This document shows, in pieces, positions 51,624 to 59,673 of a stretch of DNA of 64,000 nucleotides; the stretch's first letter is position 1, and every line of letters starts with the position of its first letter. Source of the DNA: DATKWD01 sp035529695 (lineage in GTDB: Bacteria; Actinomycetota; Acidimicrobiia; Acidimicrobiales; Salinilacustritrichaceae). Location: the NCBI GenBank assembly GCA_035529695.1, contig DATKWD010000142.1, positions 11,308 to 75,307 of the forward strand, written 5' to 3'. The notes below the pieces were generated by a model that did no database searches, was not told the origin of the DNA, and saw only the letters and a program-made list of their open reading frames with translations. The position numbers and the translations under genes are program-made.

Positions 51624-53296
51624 CGCGGCGTTGCGTCGTGGGCCGACAGCACCTCGACACGGCCGGCCACCGGATCGACCACCACCTCTGCTCCGTCGGG
51701 AATCAGGCTCACGGCGCCGGCAGCCCCGATGACCGCGGGAAGACCCAACTCTCTTGCGATCACTGCGGCGTGGCACAGGAGTCCGCCCTCCTCGGTGACG
51801 ACGGCGCCGGCCATCGCGAGGACTGCGTTGTAGGTGGGTGAGGTGAACGGGGCGACCAGCACGTCGCCGGGTTCCATCGACGCGAACGCGTCCTCGGCGA
51901 CGGTCACGACCCGTGCAGTGCCGCGATAGGAGTCGGTGCCCAGTCCGAGGCCGTGCAACGGCGCATACCCCGCCTCCGCCTCGAGTGCGGGCATCACGGT
52001 GAGAATCACCTCGGTCACCTGTCCGAGGTAGGGGGGCATGACCGACACCGGGGGAAGGACCTCGTCGGGTCCGAGCTGAGGGGGAGCGTCGAGGGTCGCC
52101 CAGGTGCGTCGCTGAGCGGCCCTGTCTGCGATCTCGGCGAGTGTCGGCGTCGCCGACCCATGCAGCCGATCGGCGATCTCGTCCACGGAGAGCTCGAACA
52201 CGTGGCCCTCCTCATGGAGCGCACCCGAGCGAGTGAGGCGATCGCCGGCAACCAACAACGCACGGCGGAGCAGCCCGGCCGGCCATTCATAGGTGATCGG
52301 GCCGTTGGCGTCCCGCAATCCGTACGACGCGCGGGCCTGAGCGACGAGTCGATCGAACGCTTCGTGGTGCTCGGCGGACACCCGGTCGCGGAGCGCTGAC
52401 AGGGCGCGCTCCGCGCGGCTTGCGTCGGCGTCGGCGGGCGACGGCGAGCGTCGTACGGCGTTCACGATGAGTCCCGGCACTTCGCACAGCATCCGGGCTT
52501 GGAGGTCGTATCCCGTGGTCAGCCTCCACCCGTGTGTCCGCAGGTAGCCGGCGAGCCGGGTCGCGGCTTCTCCTCCCGCGGCATCGATGTCCTCGAGGGT
52601 CGCGATCTGCTCGGGATCGAAGCCCTGCTCGCGGAGGGCGTCGGCGATGCCGCGGGCCGCGACCGATGCGGATCGCGTGGCAGGAGAGGCGTGCACGAGT
52701 GCATCGAAGGTGTCGGCAGGGTCGAGACCCCAGTTGCGCAGGTTGACCATGAGCAGCCCCATCGGCCCCATCGACGTGACGCTCAGGCGGAAGTGCAGCG
52801 TGGTCGTCTCGACCAGATGGTCGTGGACTTCGGTGAGGTGCTCGGCGAGTTCGACGTCATCGAGCGCCTCGATCTCGATGTCGGTGAGCCGCTCGTTCTC
52901 CGCAGTGATGCGCGGGCACCATTCCCGTTCCCACCGATCGGTCTCCTCGTTCCAGCGATGATGCTCCAAGGTGTCGCGCGCGGTCTTCTCGCGTCGGCGG
53001 AACTCTGGGTGCAGGCGTGTCGCGAGCCACAGCAGCGGCGGCGGGGGAGTGGGGAGATCGCGAGCGGCGCCGACCAGCGGGACGATACGTCGGTAGAAGT
53101 GACCGTTGACCCATCGGAGCTTCATCCCGGCGATCGGTGCGCCGAATCGTTCGCAGCCTTCGGCCATTCCGACGTCCATCCCCGTCGAGAGCACGTGGCG
53201 GACGATCGGCCCGGGAGCCACGACGTGAGACCGGTCGAGGGTCCACGTGCCCGGTCCTGGCCGGGCCCATTCGGGTTCGGTGGGTTCTGGGTGCAT
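51620..53296 (-). CDS. PEP-utilizing-enzyme-like protein with swivelling phosphohistidine domain
   Basis: A 558-residue protein. The C-terminal ~100 residues are the PEP-utilizer mobile (phosphohistidine) domain: PGDVLVAPFTSPTYNAVL, EEGGLLCHAAVIARELGLPAVIGA with the phospho-His, and DGAEVVVDPVAGRVEVL. The larger N-terminal part is helical and lacks an ATP-grasp signature, so the protein differs from PEP synthase and rifampin phosphotransferase by missing the ATP domain; the partner kinase, if any, is unknown. ATG 53296 with GGAGG upstream. It follows its TetR-type regulator with 1-bp overlap. Confidence 0.75.
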   Translation of the reverse strand: MHPEPTEPEWARPGPGTWTLDRSHVVAPGPIVRHVLSTGMDVGMAEGCERFGAPIAGMKLRWVNGHFYRRIVPLVGAARDLPTPPPPLLWLATRLHPEFRRREKTARDTLEHHRWNEETDRWEREWCPRITAENERLTDIEIEALDDVELAEHLTEVHDHLVETTTLHFRLSVTSMGPMGLLMVNLRNWGLDPADTFDALVHASPATRSASVAARGIADALREQGFDPEQIATLEDIDAAGGEAATRLAGYLRTHGWRLTTGYDLQARMLCEVPGLIVNAVRRSPSPADADASRAERALSALRDRVSAEHHEAFDRLVAQARASYGLRDANGPITYEWPAGLLRRALLVAGDRLTRSGALHEEGHVFELSVDEIADRLHGSATPTLAEIADRAAQRRTWATLDAPPQLGPDEVLPPVSVMPPYLGQVTEVILTVMPALEAEAGYAPLHGLGLGTDSYRGTARVVTVAEDAFASMEPGDVLVAPFTSPTYNAVLAMAGAVVTEEGGLLCHAAVIARELGLPAVIGAAGAVSLIPDGAEVVVDPVAGRVEVLSAHDATPR

Positions 53297-53868
53297 CACG
53301 ATCCTCCGATTGCGTCGTCGACGACGGCCCGGACGGCCGACGTCACCAGGCGGGCAGCGTCGCCGGACGCGTACCCGAGATGCTGGGTGAGCTCGAGGTA
53401 GCTCGCCGAGCTCGTCATCCACACGGTGGTGTCGGCCAGGCGCTCGATGGTCGCGTCGTCGAGGTGGGGAGCGCCGTTTCGCAGGACGCGACGCAGGTGG
53501 GCGCGTGACCGGGGCAGTCTGCGTTGACGGAGCTCTCGGCCGGCTGGGGTCGTGTGTTGGGCCAGCACGGCTGGGAGGTCGGCGTCGAAGCGTCGCCACA
53601 TCGTCTCGAGGTAGTGCTCGAGCGAGTCGACGTCCTCGGGCGGCTCGACTTCGGCGTTCGCCTCGATCTCGTAGCTGCGGCTGGCGGCGTCGACCAGGTC
53701 GGCCTTGGTCGGGAAGTAGCGGTAGAGCGTACGGAGGCTCACGCCCGCGGCGGCGGCGACCTGGGGCATCGACAACGCCGTGGGGTGTTCGTCGACGAGG
53801 ACGCGGTGCACCGCATCGATGATCGACTGCTCGGTCACGGCTCGCCGTGCGGCTCGAAGATCGACCAT
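53296..53868 (-). CDS. TetR-family transcriptional regulator
   Basis: A TetR repressor of about 190 residues with the N-terminal helix-turn-helix LSMPQVAAAAGVSLRTLYRYFPTKADLVDAA, the most conserved family segment; the rest is the ligand-binding/dimer domain. ATG 53868 (MVDLRAARR) is preferred; an upstream ATG at 53880 adds four residues. A pair of palindromes covers its start and upstream region, so it very probably represses itself and the PEP-utilizer gene, and may also affect moeA. Confidence 0.88.
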   Translation of the reverse strand: MVDLRAARRAVTEQSIIDAVHRVLVDEHPTALSMPQVAAAAGVSLRTLYRYFPTKADLVDAASRSYEIEANAEVEPPEDVDSLEHYLETMWRRFDADLPAVLAQHTTPAGRELRQRRLPRSRAHLRRVLRNGAPHLDDATIERLADTTVWMTSSASYLELTQHLGYASGDAARLVTSAVRAVVDDAIGGS

Positions 53869-53884
53869 GACATGAAGCATGTCA
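53868..53884. promoter_or_regulatory. operator palindrome 1 (TetR)
   Basis: TGACATG-AAG-CATGTCA, a perfect 7-bp inverted repeat with a 3-bp spacer, overlapping the TetR start. A similar repeat lies 20 bp away centre to centre, that is two helical turns, as for paired TetR dimers. Confidence 0.65.
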
Positions 53885-53887
53885 AGA

Positions 53888-53904
53888 TGACACGGTTCAT
53901 GTCA
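53888..53904. promoter_or_regulatory. operator palindrome 2 (TetR)
   Basis: TGACACG-GTT-CATGTCA, the same inverted repeat with one mismatch, centred 20 bp from operator 1 and ~25 bp from the moeA -10 box. Confidence 0.6.
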
Positions 53905-53928
53905 AGAGCCTCTCGGCCGGGCGAGGGC

Positions 53929-53934
53929 TACATT
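53929..53934 (+). promoter_or_regulatory. -10 box TACATT before moeA
   Basis: TACATT ends 8 nt before ATG 53943, the leaderless arrangement. The TetR operators lie directly upstream. Confidence 0.35.
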
Positions 53935-53942
53935 CCGCTCCG

Positions 53943-55154
53943 ATGATTTCGCTCGACGACGCCCGCTCCCATGTGCTCGCCGGCTGCCGGATCGGCGCCA
54001 CGATGTCCCTGCCGGTCGCCGAGGCCGTCGGCGCCGTGCTCGCCGAGGGTGTGGTCAGCAGCGAAACCGTCCCGCCGTTCGACAACACCGCGATGGACGG
54101 ATTCGCCGTTCGTGCCGTGGACACCACAGGGGCGCCTCGACCGCTGCGGATCGTGGGTGAGTTGGCAGCCGGTGCCGCGCCTTCGACCGGAGTCGGAGTC
54201 GATGAGGCGATCCGCATCATGACCGGGGCACCGATGCCGGCCGGTGCCGACGCAGTGGTGATGGTCGAGCGAACCCGGACCAGCGACGACGGTACGACGG
54301 TGCTGGTCGAGGTCGAGGTCGAACCCGGCAACCACGTCCGTCGTGCCGGCGACGACCTGAGGGCCGGAACCGTCGTGTTCGAGCCTGGTGAAGTGTTGAC
54401 CGCAGGCCACCTCGGCGTGCTCTGCAGCGTCGGGGTGTCGACGGTCGAGGTCGTGGCACGACCGAGGGTGGGGGTGCTGTCGACCGGCGACGAGTTGGTC
54501 GACGACGGGTCTGCGCTGGCGCCCGGTCAGATCCGGGATTCGAACCGGCGCACGCTCCTGACGCTCGTCGCCGACGCGGGGTTCGAATCGGTCGATCTCG
54601 GCCTCGTCCGCGACGACGAGACCGCCATCGAAGCCGCGCTCGAGGCGGGAGTCCTCGAATGTGATGCCCTGGTCACGAGTGGCGGGGTGAGCATGGGCGA
54701 CTACGACCTCGTCAAGGTGGTGCTCGACCGGCTCGGCGACATGCGATGGATGCAGATCGCGATCAAGCCGGCGAAGCCGCTCGCGTTCGGCACGGTGGGC
54801 GACGTGCCCGTGTTCGGTCTGCCTGGCAACCCGGTGAGCTCGATGGTGTCGTTCGAGCTCTTCGCCCGTCCAGGACTGCGCAAGATGGCGGGGCACTCGG
54901 TCCTCGACCGTCCCCGGTTGGATGCCACTGCGCTGGAGCCGTTCGACCGACGTGACGACGCAAAGACCCACTTCGTCAGGGTGCGCGCCGTGGTCGTCGA
55001 CGGTCGGATCGCCGTCCGATCAGCCGGCGGCCAGGGATCGCACCAGCTCACCGCGATGGCTCACGCCGACGCGCTGGCCGTTCTCGAGCCAGGTGCATCC
55101 GTGGGTGAGGGTGACAACGTCTCGATCATCCCCATACGCTTGCCCGGGTGGTGA
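53943..55154 (+). CDS. moeA: molybdopterin molybdotransferase MoeA
   Basis: A 403-residue enzyme inserting molybdate into adenylylated molybdopterin. Motifs: FDNTAMDGFAVRAVD, RIMTGAPMPAGADAVV, RPRVGVLSTGDELVD, QIRDSNRRTL, DALVTSGGVSMGDYD, and GLPGNPVSSMVSFELF. Full family length. The 3' end overlaps moaA by 4-7 bp, so it opens the moeA-moaA-moaC cofactor operon. No molybdoenzyme is encoded in the window. Confidence 0.94.
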   Translation: MISLDDARSHVLAGCRIGATMSLPVAEAVGAVLAEGVVSSETVPPFDNTAMDGFAVRAVDTTGAPRPLRIVGELAAGAAPSTGVGVDEAIRIMTGAPMPAGADAVVMVERTRTSDDGTTVLVEVEVEPGNHVRRAGDDLRAGTVVFEPGEVLTAGHLGVLCSVGVSTVEVVARPRVGVLSTGDELVDDGSALAPGQIRDSNRRTLLTLVADAGFESVDLGLVRDDETAIEAALEAGVLECDALVTSGGVSMGDYDLVKVVLDRLGDMRWMQIAIKPAKPLAFGTVGDVPVFGLPGNPVSSMVSFELFARPGLRKMAGHSVLDRPRLDATALEPFDRRDDAKTHFVRVRAVVVDGRIAVRSAGGQGSHQLTAMAHADALAVLEPGASVGEGDNVSIIPIRLPGW

Positions 55155-56131
55155 CGCCGCTGGTCGATTCGTTCGGGCGAGCGCACCGCGACCTGCGGAT
55201 CTCGGTGACCGACCGCTGCAACTTCCGATGCACCTACTGCATGCCCGAGGAGGGAATGCAGTGGCTGCCACGCGAGGAGATCCTCACCTTCGAGGAGATC
55301 GGACGCATCGCCGCCTTGATGGTCGATCGCTACGACATCGACTCCATCAGGCTCACGGGTGGCGAACCGACGGTTCGGGCCCACCTCCCGCTGCTCGTGC
55401 GGCAACTCGCCGCCCTCGGCGTCGACCTCGCGATGACGACCAACGGCGCCAGCCTCGACCGCAGTGCCGACGAACTGGCAGCGGCCGGGCTTCGCCGGGT
55501 CAACATCTCGCTCGACACCCTTCGCTCCGACCGGTTCGAGGAGCTCACCCGCCGCAACGAACTCGACGCCGTGCTCGCCGGCATCGACGCCGCGGTCGCC
55601 GCCGGCTTCGATCCGGTCAAGATCAACGCGGTCGTCATGGCGGGCGTCAACGAGGACGAGATCGTCGATCTCGCGACGTTTGGCCGAGAGCGCGGCGTCC
55701 ATGTCCGATTCATCGAGTTCATGCCGCTCGATGCCGGCGGGGGCTGGGCTCGTCGACAGGTGGTGTCACAGGCCGAGATCCTCGACCGGATCGGCGCCGT
55801 CTATCCCGTCGAGCCCGTCGGGAGGACCGGCGAGCCCGCGCAGCGCTTCCGCTACGTAGACGGTGCGGGCGAAATCGGTGTCATCCCGTCGGTGACCGCC
55901 GCCTTCTGCGAACAGTGCGACCGGGTACGGCTGACCGCCGAGGGTCAGCTGCGCAACTGCCTCTTCGCCATCGACGAGTTCGATCTCCGGGGTCCACTTC
56001 GAGACGGGGCCGACGATGCGGAACTCGCGGCGGTGATCGAACGGTGTGTCACTGCCAAGTGGGCGGGCCATCAGATCGGCCAGGTCACGTTCGTGAAGCC
56101 GCCCAAGTCGATGAGTCAGATCGGCGGCTGA
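55148..56131 (+). CDS. moaA: GTP 3',8-cyclase MoaA (radical SAM)
   Basis: A 327-residue radical-SAM enzyme of molybdopterin synthesis. The first cluster motif is RISVTDRCNFRCTYCM (CxxxCxxC); the SAM-binding RLTGGEPTVR follows; the C-terminal second cluster shows CEQCDRVRLTAEGQLRNCLF. It ends in Gly-Gly, as needed for activity. GTG 55148 is given; GTG 55151 overlaps the moeA stop as GTGA and is equally plausible. Confidence 0.95.
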   Translation: MVTPLVDSFGRAHRDLRISVTDRCNFRCTYCMPEEGMQWLPREEILTFEEIGRIAALMVDRYDIDSIRLTGGEPTVRAHLPLLVRQLAALGVDLAMTTNGASLDRSADELAAAGLRRVNISLDTLRSDRFEELTRRNELDAVLAGIDAAVAAGFDPVKINAVVMAGVNEDEIVDLATFGRERGVHVRFIEFMPLDAGGGWARRQVVSQAEILDRIGAVYPVEPVGRTGEPAQRFRYVDGAGEIGVIPSVTAAFCEQCDRVRLTAEGQLRNCLFAIDEFDLRGPLRDGADDAELAAVIERCVTAKWAGHQIGQVTFVKPPKSMSQIGG

Positions 56132-56153
56132 CCGCCGTTCTGCCGGGGCGGGC

Positions 56154-56159
56154 TACGAT
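56154..56159 (+). promoter_or_regulatory. -10 box TACGAT before moaC
   Basis: TACGAT ends 6 nt before ATG 56166. The best-placed example of the leaderless -10 pattern in the window. Confidence 0.4.
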
Positions 56160-56165
56160 CGTCGC

Positions 56166-56669
56166 ATGGACCGGGGCCTCACCCATCTCGACCCGATGGG
56201 CAGGGCACGGATGGTCGACGTCACCCCCAAGGACCCCACCCACCGACGTGCGGTCGCCCGTGGTCGCGTGATGATGGAACCCGAGACTGCATCGCTGGTG
56301 GCCCGCGGCGCGATCAACAAGGGCGACGTCCTCGCGGTCGCTCGCGTGGCCGGCATCCAGGCGGCCAAGCGCGCGCCCGACCTCATCCCGCTCTGCCACC
56401 CGCTCCTGGTCGGGTCGGTGTTGGTGAACTTCAGGATCGAGGACGCGCACATCGAGGTCGAGGCGCAGGTCGACACCGTCGACCGCACCGGCGTCGAGAT
56501 GGAAGCCATGACGGCCTGCGCGATCGCGTGTCTCACGATCTACGACATGTGCAAGTCCGCAGATCGGGGCATGGTCATCGGCGATCTGACGCTGTGGGAG
56601 AAGACCGGCGGCCGCAGCGGGACCTATCGTCGCGAGCCCGACTTCTCCGAACTCGACACCGACCTCTGA
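56166..56669 (+). CDS. moaC: cyclic pyranopterin monophosphate synthase MoaC
   Basis: A 167-residue enzyme acting with MoaA. The family sequence is nearly unbroken: GRARMVDVTPKDPTHRRAVA, KRAPDLIPLCHPL, VDTVDRTGVEMEAMTACAIA and MCKSADRGMVI. Full length. The preceding 34-bp gap has its own -10 box, so it may be expressed separately as well as from moeA. Confidence 0.95.
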   Translation: MDRGLTHLDPMGRARMVDVTPKDPTHRRAVARGRVMMEPETASLVARGAINKGDVLAVARVAGIQAAKRAPDLIPLCHPLLVGSVLVNFRIEDAHIEVEAQVDTVDRTGVEMEAMTACAIACLTIYDMCKSADRGMVIGDLTLWEKTGGRSGTYRREPDFSELDTDL

Positions 56670-56787
56670 GGTCCCGAGAGGCGTCCTCACATCACGCCCG
56701 CGAGCCGCATCCGGGTTGGCTTCGTCGCGAATTCGTAGTAAGACTGTCATGTTCGTCATCAGGCCCGGATCGCAGCTGGCGGCACCA

Positions 56788-56804
56788 TCCACCACCCTGG
56801 TGGA
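56788..56804. repeat. small perfect inverted repeat upstream of the membrane-protein gene
   Basis: TCCACCA-CCC-TGGTGGA, 7-bp arms with a 3-bp loop, in the 177-bp gap between moaC and the next gene. It could be an operator or a terminator stem for moaC; no T-run follows. A weak -10 (TATGGT at 56814-56819) lies next to it. Nothing else is seen in this gap. Confidence 0.4.
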
Positions 56805-56846
56805 CGAGGTCGTTATGGTCCCCGAAAGTGAAGTGAGGCAAGGAGC

Positions 56847-57302
56847 TTGCGCACATTGCTACTGCTCATCCTCGCCGCGATCTGGGCGGCTGTGTTACTC
56901 CCACCGTGGCTACAGAACCGGCGAGAACGTCGACCCAACGACTCGATCGTGTCCTTCCGCTCGCAGATGGGCACCCTCCAGCGCACGACGCCGACCGGCG
57001 GGTCGCTGATGAACACCCGCCTGAGTCGCCGAGAGGCGAAGCGTCGCCGGCGCGACATCCTCCTGACCCTGGCATGCGCAGCCTCGTTGACGCTGGTGCT
57101 GGCAGTGTTGCTCGGCGGTCCGGTGATCGCCCTGCACCTCTTCGTCGATGTGTTGCTCGTCGCCTACGTGGCGCTGCTGGTCAACGCACAGCAGGTCGCG
57201 CCGGCCCGCCCGCAGCGTCGGGCCGCCAATGTGCACCGGCTTCCCGCCCGTCCCGAGCCCGAGCAGCGGCCGGCCGTGGTGCTGCGTCGTACCGGTTCGT
57301 AG
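56847..57302 (+). CDS. membrane protein of unknown function
   Basis: A 151-residue protein: an N-terminal hydrophobic segment (TLLLLILAAIWAAVLLPPWL), a basic stretch, a second pair of hydrophobic segments (LLTLACAASLTLVLAVLL and VIALHLFVDVLLVAYVALL) and a polar, Arg/Pro-rich tail. The TTG at 56847 follows AAGGAG and is preferred. Similar small proteins occur in actinobacteria near tRNA genes, but no function is known. Confidence 0.65.
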   Translation: MRTLLLLILAAIWAAVLLPPWLQNRRERRPNDSIVSFRSQMGTLQRTTPTGGSLMNTRLSRREAKRRRRDILLTLACAASLTLVLAVLLGGPVIALHLFVDVLLVAYVALLVNAQQVAPARPQRRAANVHRLPARPEPEQRPAVVLRRTGS

Positions 57303-57338
57303 CCGTGCAGCGTCGAGGTTAGAGTCGACGTCTCTTCC

Positions 57339-57412
57339 GGGGGTGTAGCTCAGTTGGCTAGAGCGCATCGTTCGCAACGATGAGGTCGGCGGTTCGATTC
57401 CGCTCACCTCCA
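57339..57412 (+). tRNA. tRNA-Ala (anticodon CGC)
   Basis: A 74-nt cloverleaf: acceptor GGGGGUG pairs with CACCUCC including the G3-U70 wobble that identifies alanine tRNAs; anticodon arm CATCG-TTCGCAA-CGATG gives CGC, reading GCG; T-loop TTCGATT. CCA is not encoded. A TAGAGT box (57320-57325) lies 13 nt upstream as a likely -10. Confidence 0.95.
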
Positions 57413-57429
57413 CGGGAAACAACCTTGCA

Positions 57430-57912
57430 GTGCCCATGACAGGCAGCGGCGACCTCGAGGCGGTCGGCGTGGGTCGACGCTCATCTTTTCTGCCGCTCCT
57501 GAGATTGGCCGACGAATCGGTCGACCACGTCGAGGCTCATCTCGACGAAGGCGAGCTGTTCGCCTGGACCGCGGTCGGAGCGATGGTCGGCGCCGTGCAA
57601 GCCGTGCCCCGCACGCCCTCACTCTGGGAACTCACCCTGGTCGCAGTCGCCGAGGAGTTCCAGAGGCGACGCCACGGCACCGAGATGCTGACCGCGGTGA
57701 TCGATTCGTTGGCTGCTCGCGGCGCTCGCCGGATCGTGGTCGGCACGGCGAGCGCCGGGGTCGGTCAACTCGCGTTCTATCAGCGCGCAGGCTTCCGCGT
57801 GTTCGCGGTCGACCGCGATCATTTCGATCGAGCACGTGGGTACACCGGCAACGAGTCCGAGAACGGAATCGTGATCCGCGACCTGGTGTGGTTGGATCGG
57901 CTCCTTCCCTGA
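57430..57912 (+). CDS. GNAT family acetyltransferase
   Basis: A 160-residue GNAT protein. The acetyl-CoA pyrophosphate loop appears as VAEEFQRRRHGTEML (RxxGxG-like), then RRIVVGTASAGVGQLAFYQRAGFRVF, the typical beta5-alpha4 region. Start GTG 57430 with ATG 57436 as alternative. It lies 17 bp after the tRNA gene. Substrate unknown. Confidence 0.85.
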   Translation: MPMTGSGDLEAVGVGRRSSFLPLLRLADESVDHVEAHLDEGELFAWTAVGAMVGAVQAVPRTPSLWELTLVAVAEEFQRRRHGTEMLTAVIDSLAARGARRIVVGTASAGVGQLAFYQRAGFRVFAVDRDHFDRARGYTGNESENGIVIRDLVWLDRLLP

Positions 57913-57928
57913 TCGACAGCGACCTCAG

Positions 57929-59599
57929 ATGATTCCCAGAGAACGGCGAGAACAACTGCTGGCGCTGAGCCGGCGAGGTCAACAGGTGCTGTTCCTCGCT
58001 GCCGCGACCGGTGTCGTAACCGGCCTGGTGGTCTCGGCCTTCGAGTACACCGTCTTCGAGGTCGTGTACGGCGAGCTGTTCGAGGCATCGATCGCGGTCC
58101 GCGCCGTCGCCCCGATCGTCGGCCTCGTGGTGGCCGCGCTCGCCCTGCGCTACGTCGGCCGGGGAACCTCGCCGGTCACGACCGACGACTACATCAGCCG
58201 CTTCCACGCCAAGCACCGACCGACCGAGGGGCGAGCCGTCATCTCACGTCTGATCGCATCCGCGGCGACACTCGGAAGTGGAGTGTCGCTGGGATTCGAG
58301 GGCCCGTCGATCTCGGCGGGGTCGTCCATCGGCGCGGCCATCCAGGCCCGCCTCTCCCGCTTCTTCTCGCGAGCCGACGTGAACGTGCTGCTCGTCGCCG
58401 GCGCGGCGGCCGGCGTGGCGGCGATCTTCCGGGCCCCGGCGACCGGAGTGGTGTTCGCCCTCGAGGTTCCGTACCGCGACGATCTGGCGCGGCGGATGCT
58501 GTTGCCGGCGTCGATCGCTGCGGCGGCGAGCTACCTGACGTTCGTCGCGTTGCTCGGCACCGAGCCGCTGCTGTCGGTGTCGGGCGATCCCGAGTTCGCA
58601 CTCAGTGAGTTGCTCGCGTCACTCGCTCTGGGCGTGCTGTGCGGGGCCGGTGCAAGGTTGTTCAGCATCGGCATCGGGCGGGCGAAGCATGCCGCGGACG
58701 ATCGCGACCCGGTCGTCGCCGCGCTCGTTGCCGGTGGGTTGCTCGCAGCGCTCGCGGTGATCTCCGAGGTGGTGTACGGGCAGCCGTTCACTCTCGGCAC
58801 CGGCTACGACAACATCGTCTGGGCGCTCGACCCGACCCGTTCGCTCGGACTCGTCGCCGGCCTGTTCGTCTTCCGCGCCGCTGCCACGTTGGTCAGTGTC
58901 GGCGGGCGAGGGGTTGGTGGGCTGTTCATTCCCCTCGTCGTCCAGGGAGCATTGCTGGGCCGCCTGGTCGGCGGCGCGTTCGACGAGACCAACCGAACCC
59001 TGTTCCCGCTCATCGGGATCGCGGCGTTCCTGGGTGCGGGGTACCGCGTGCCGCTCGCCGCCGTGATGTTCGTGGCCGAGTCGACCGGCCGGCCCGGCTT
59101 CGTGGTGCCCGGCCTGATCGCAGCAGTGACCGCGCAGCTGTTCATGGGTCGATTTTCGGTGTCGTCAGAGCAGGTCGGGACCCGACTCGGTCACCTCGAG
59201 CGGCGGTTCTCGCTCCCCATCGCCACCGCGATGCGCACTGACGTGCTGACGGTGCCGCCCGATGCGACCCTCCAGGAGTTCTTCTGGAACCACATGATCG
59301 GTGCCCGTCAGCGGTCTTCGCCGGTCGTGGACGGTGCTCGCTACCTGGGCACCATCCGCATGGACGAACTGGGTGAAGTGATCCGTGAGGAATGGGGCGA
59401 CACGCTCGTGACCGAACTGATGCGGTCAGATCTCCCGCAGGCCCGGCCCGACTGGACGCTTCGTCAGGCGGTCGAGGCCATGGACACGTCCGACCTCGAT
59501 CGACTCTCGGTGGTCGACCCGCAGGGCCTGTTCATCGGAGTCGTCACCCTCGAGGAGATCGTCAAGCTCGACGACATCCTCGACGCGACCGACGAATGA
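57929..59599 (+). CDS. ClC-family chloride channel/transporter with CBS domains
   Basis: A 556-residue protein. Residues ~20-420 are a ClC membrane domain: the gating motif reads GSGVSLGFEGPSISAGSSIG (the GxEGP Glu is present, so a Cl-/H+ exchanger is possible), followed by GAAAGVAAIFRAPATGVVFALE and the GRGVGGLFIPLVVQGALLG selectivity segment. Residues ~430-556 are two CBS domains, which may bind adenine nucleotides. ATG 57929 lies 16 bp after the GNAT gene. Confidence 0.92.
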   Translation: MIPRERREQLLALSRRGQQVLFLAAATGVVTGLVVSAFEYTVFEVVYGELFEASIAVRAVAPIVGLVVAALALRYVGRGTSPVTTDDYISRFHAKHRPTEGRAVISRLIASAATLGSGVSLGFEGPSISAGSSIGAAIQARLSRFFSRADVNVLLVAGAAAGVAAIFRAPATGVVFALEVPYRDDLARRMLLPASIAAAASYLTFVALLGTEPLLSVSGDPEFALSELLASLALGVLCGAGARLFSIGIGRAKHAADDRDPVVAALVAGGLLAALAVISEVVYGQPFTLGTGYDNIVWALDPTRSLGLVAGLFVFRAAATLVSVGGRGVGGLFIPLVVQGALLGRLVGGAFDETNRTLFPLIGIAAFLGAGYRVPLAAVMFVAESTGRPGFVVPGLIAAVTAQLFMGRFSVSSEQVGTRLGHLERRFSLPIATAMRTDVLTVPPDATLQEFFWNHMIGARQRSSPVVDGARYLGTIRMDELGEVIREEWGDTLVTELMRSDLPQARPDWTLRQAVEAMDTSDLDRLSVVDPQGLFIGVVTLEEIVKLDDILDATDE

Positions 59600-59659
59600 T
59601 CTCGCCGTCGGGGTCTGGCATCAGTGCCGGCCGGGTGATGCGATCAGTCTGACGACGCC

Positions 59660-59665
59660 TACGCT
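59660..59665 (+). promoter_or_regulatory. -10 box TACGCT before map
   Basis: TACGCT ends 8 nt before GTG 59674. Leaderless arrangement; supports the longer start that includes the SEC-C motif. Confidence 0.35.
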
Positions 59666-59673
59666 GTTCGTCC

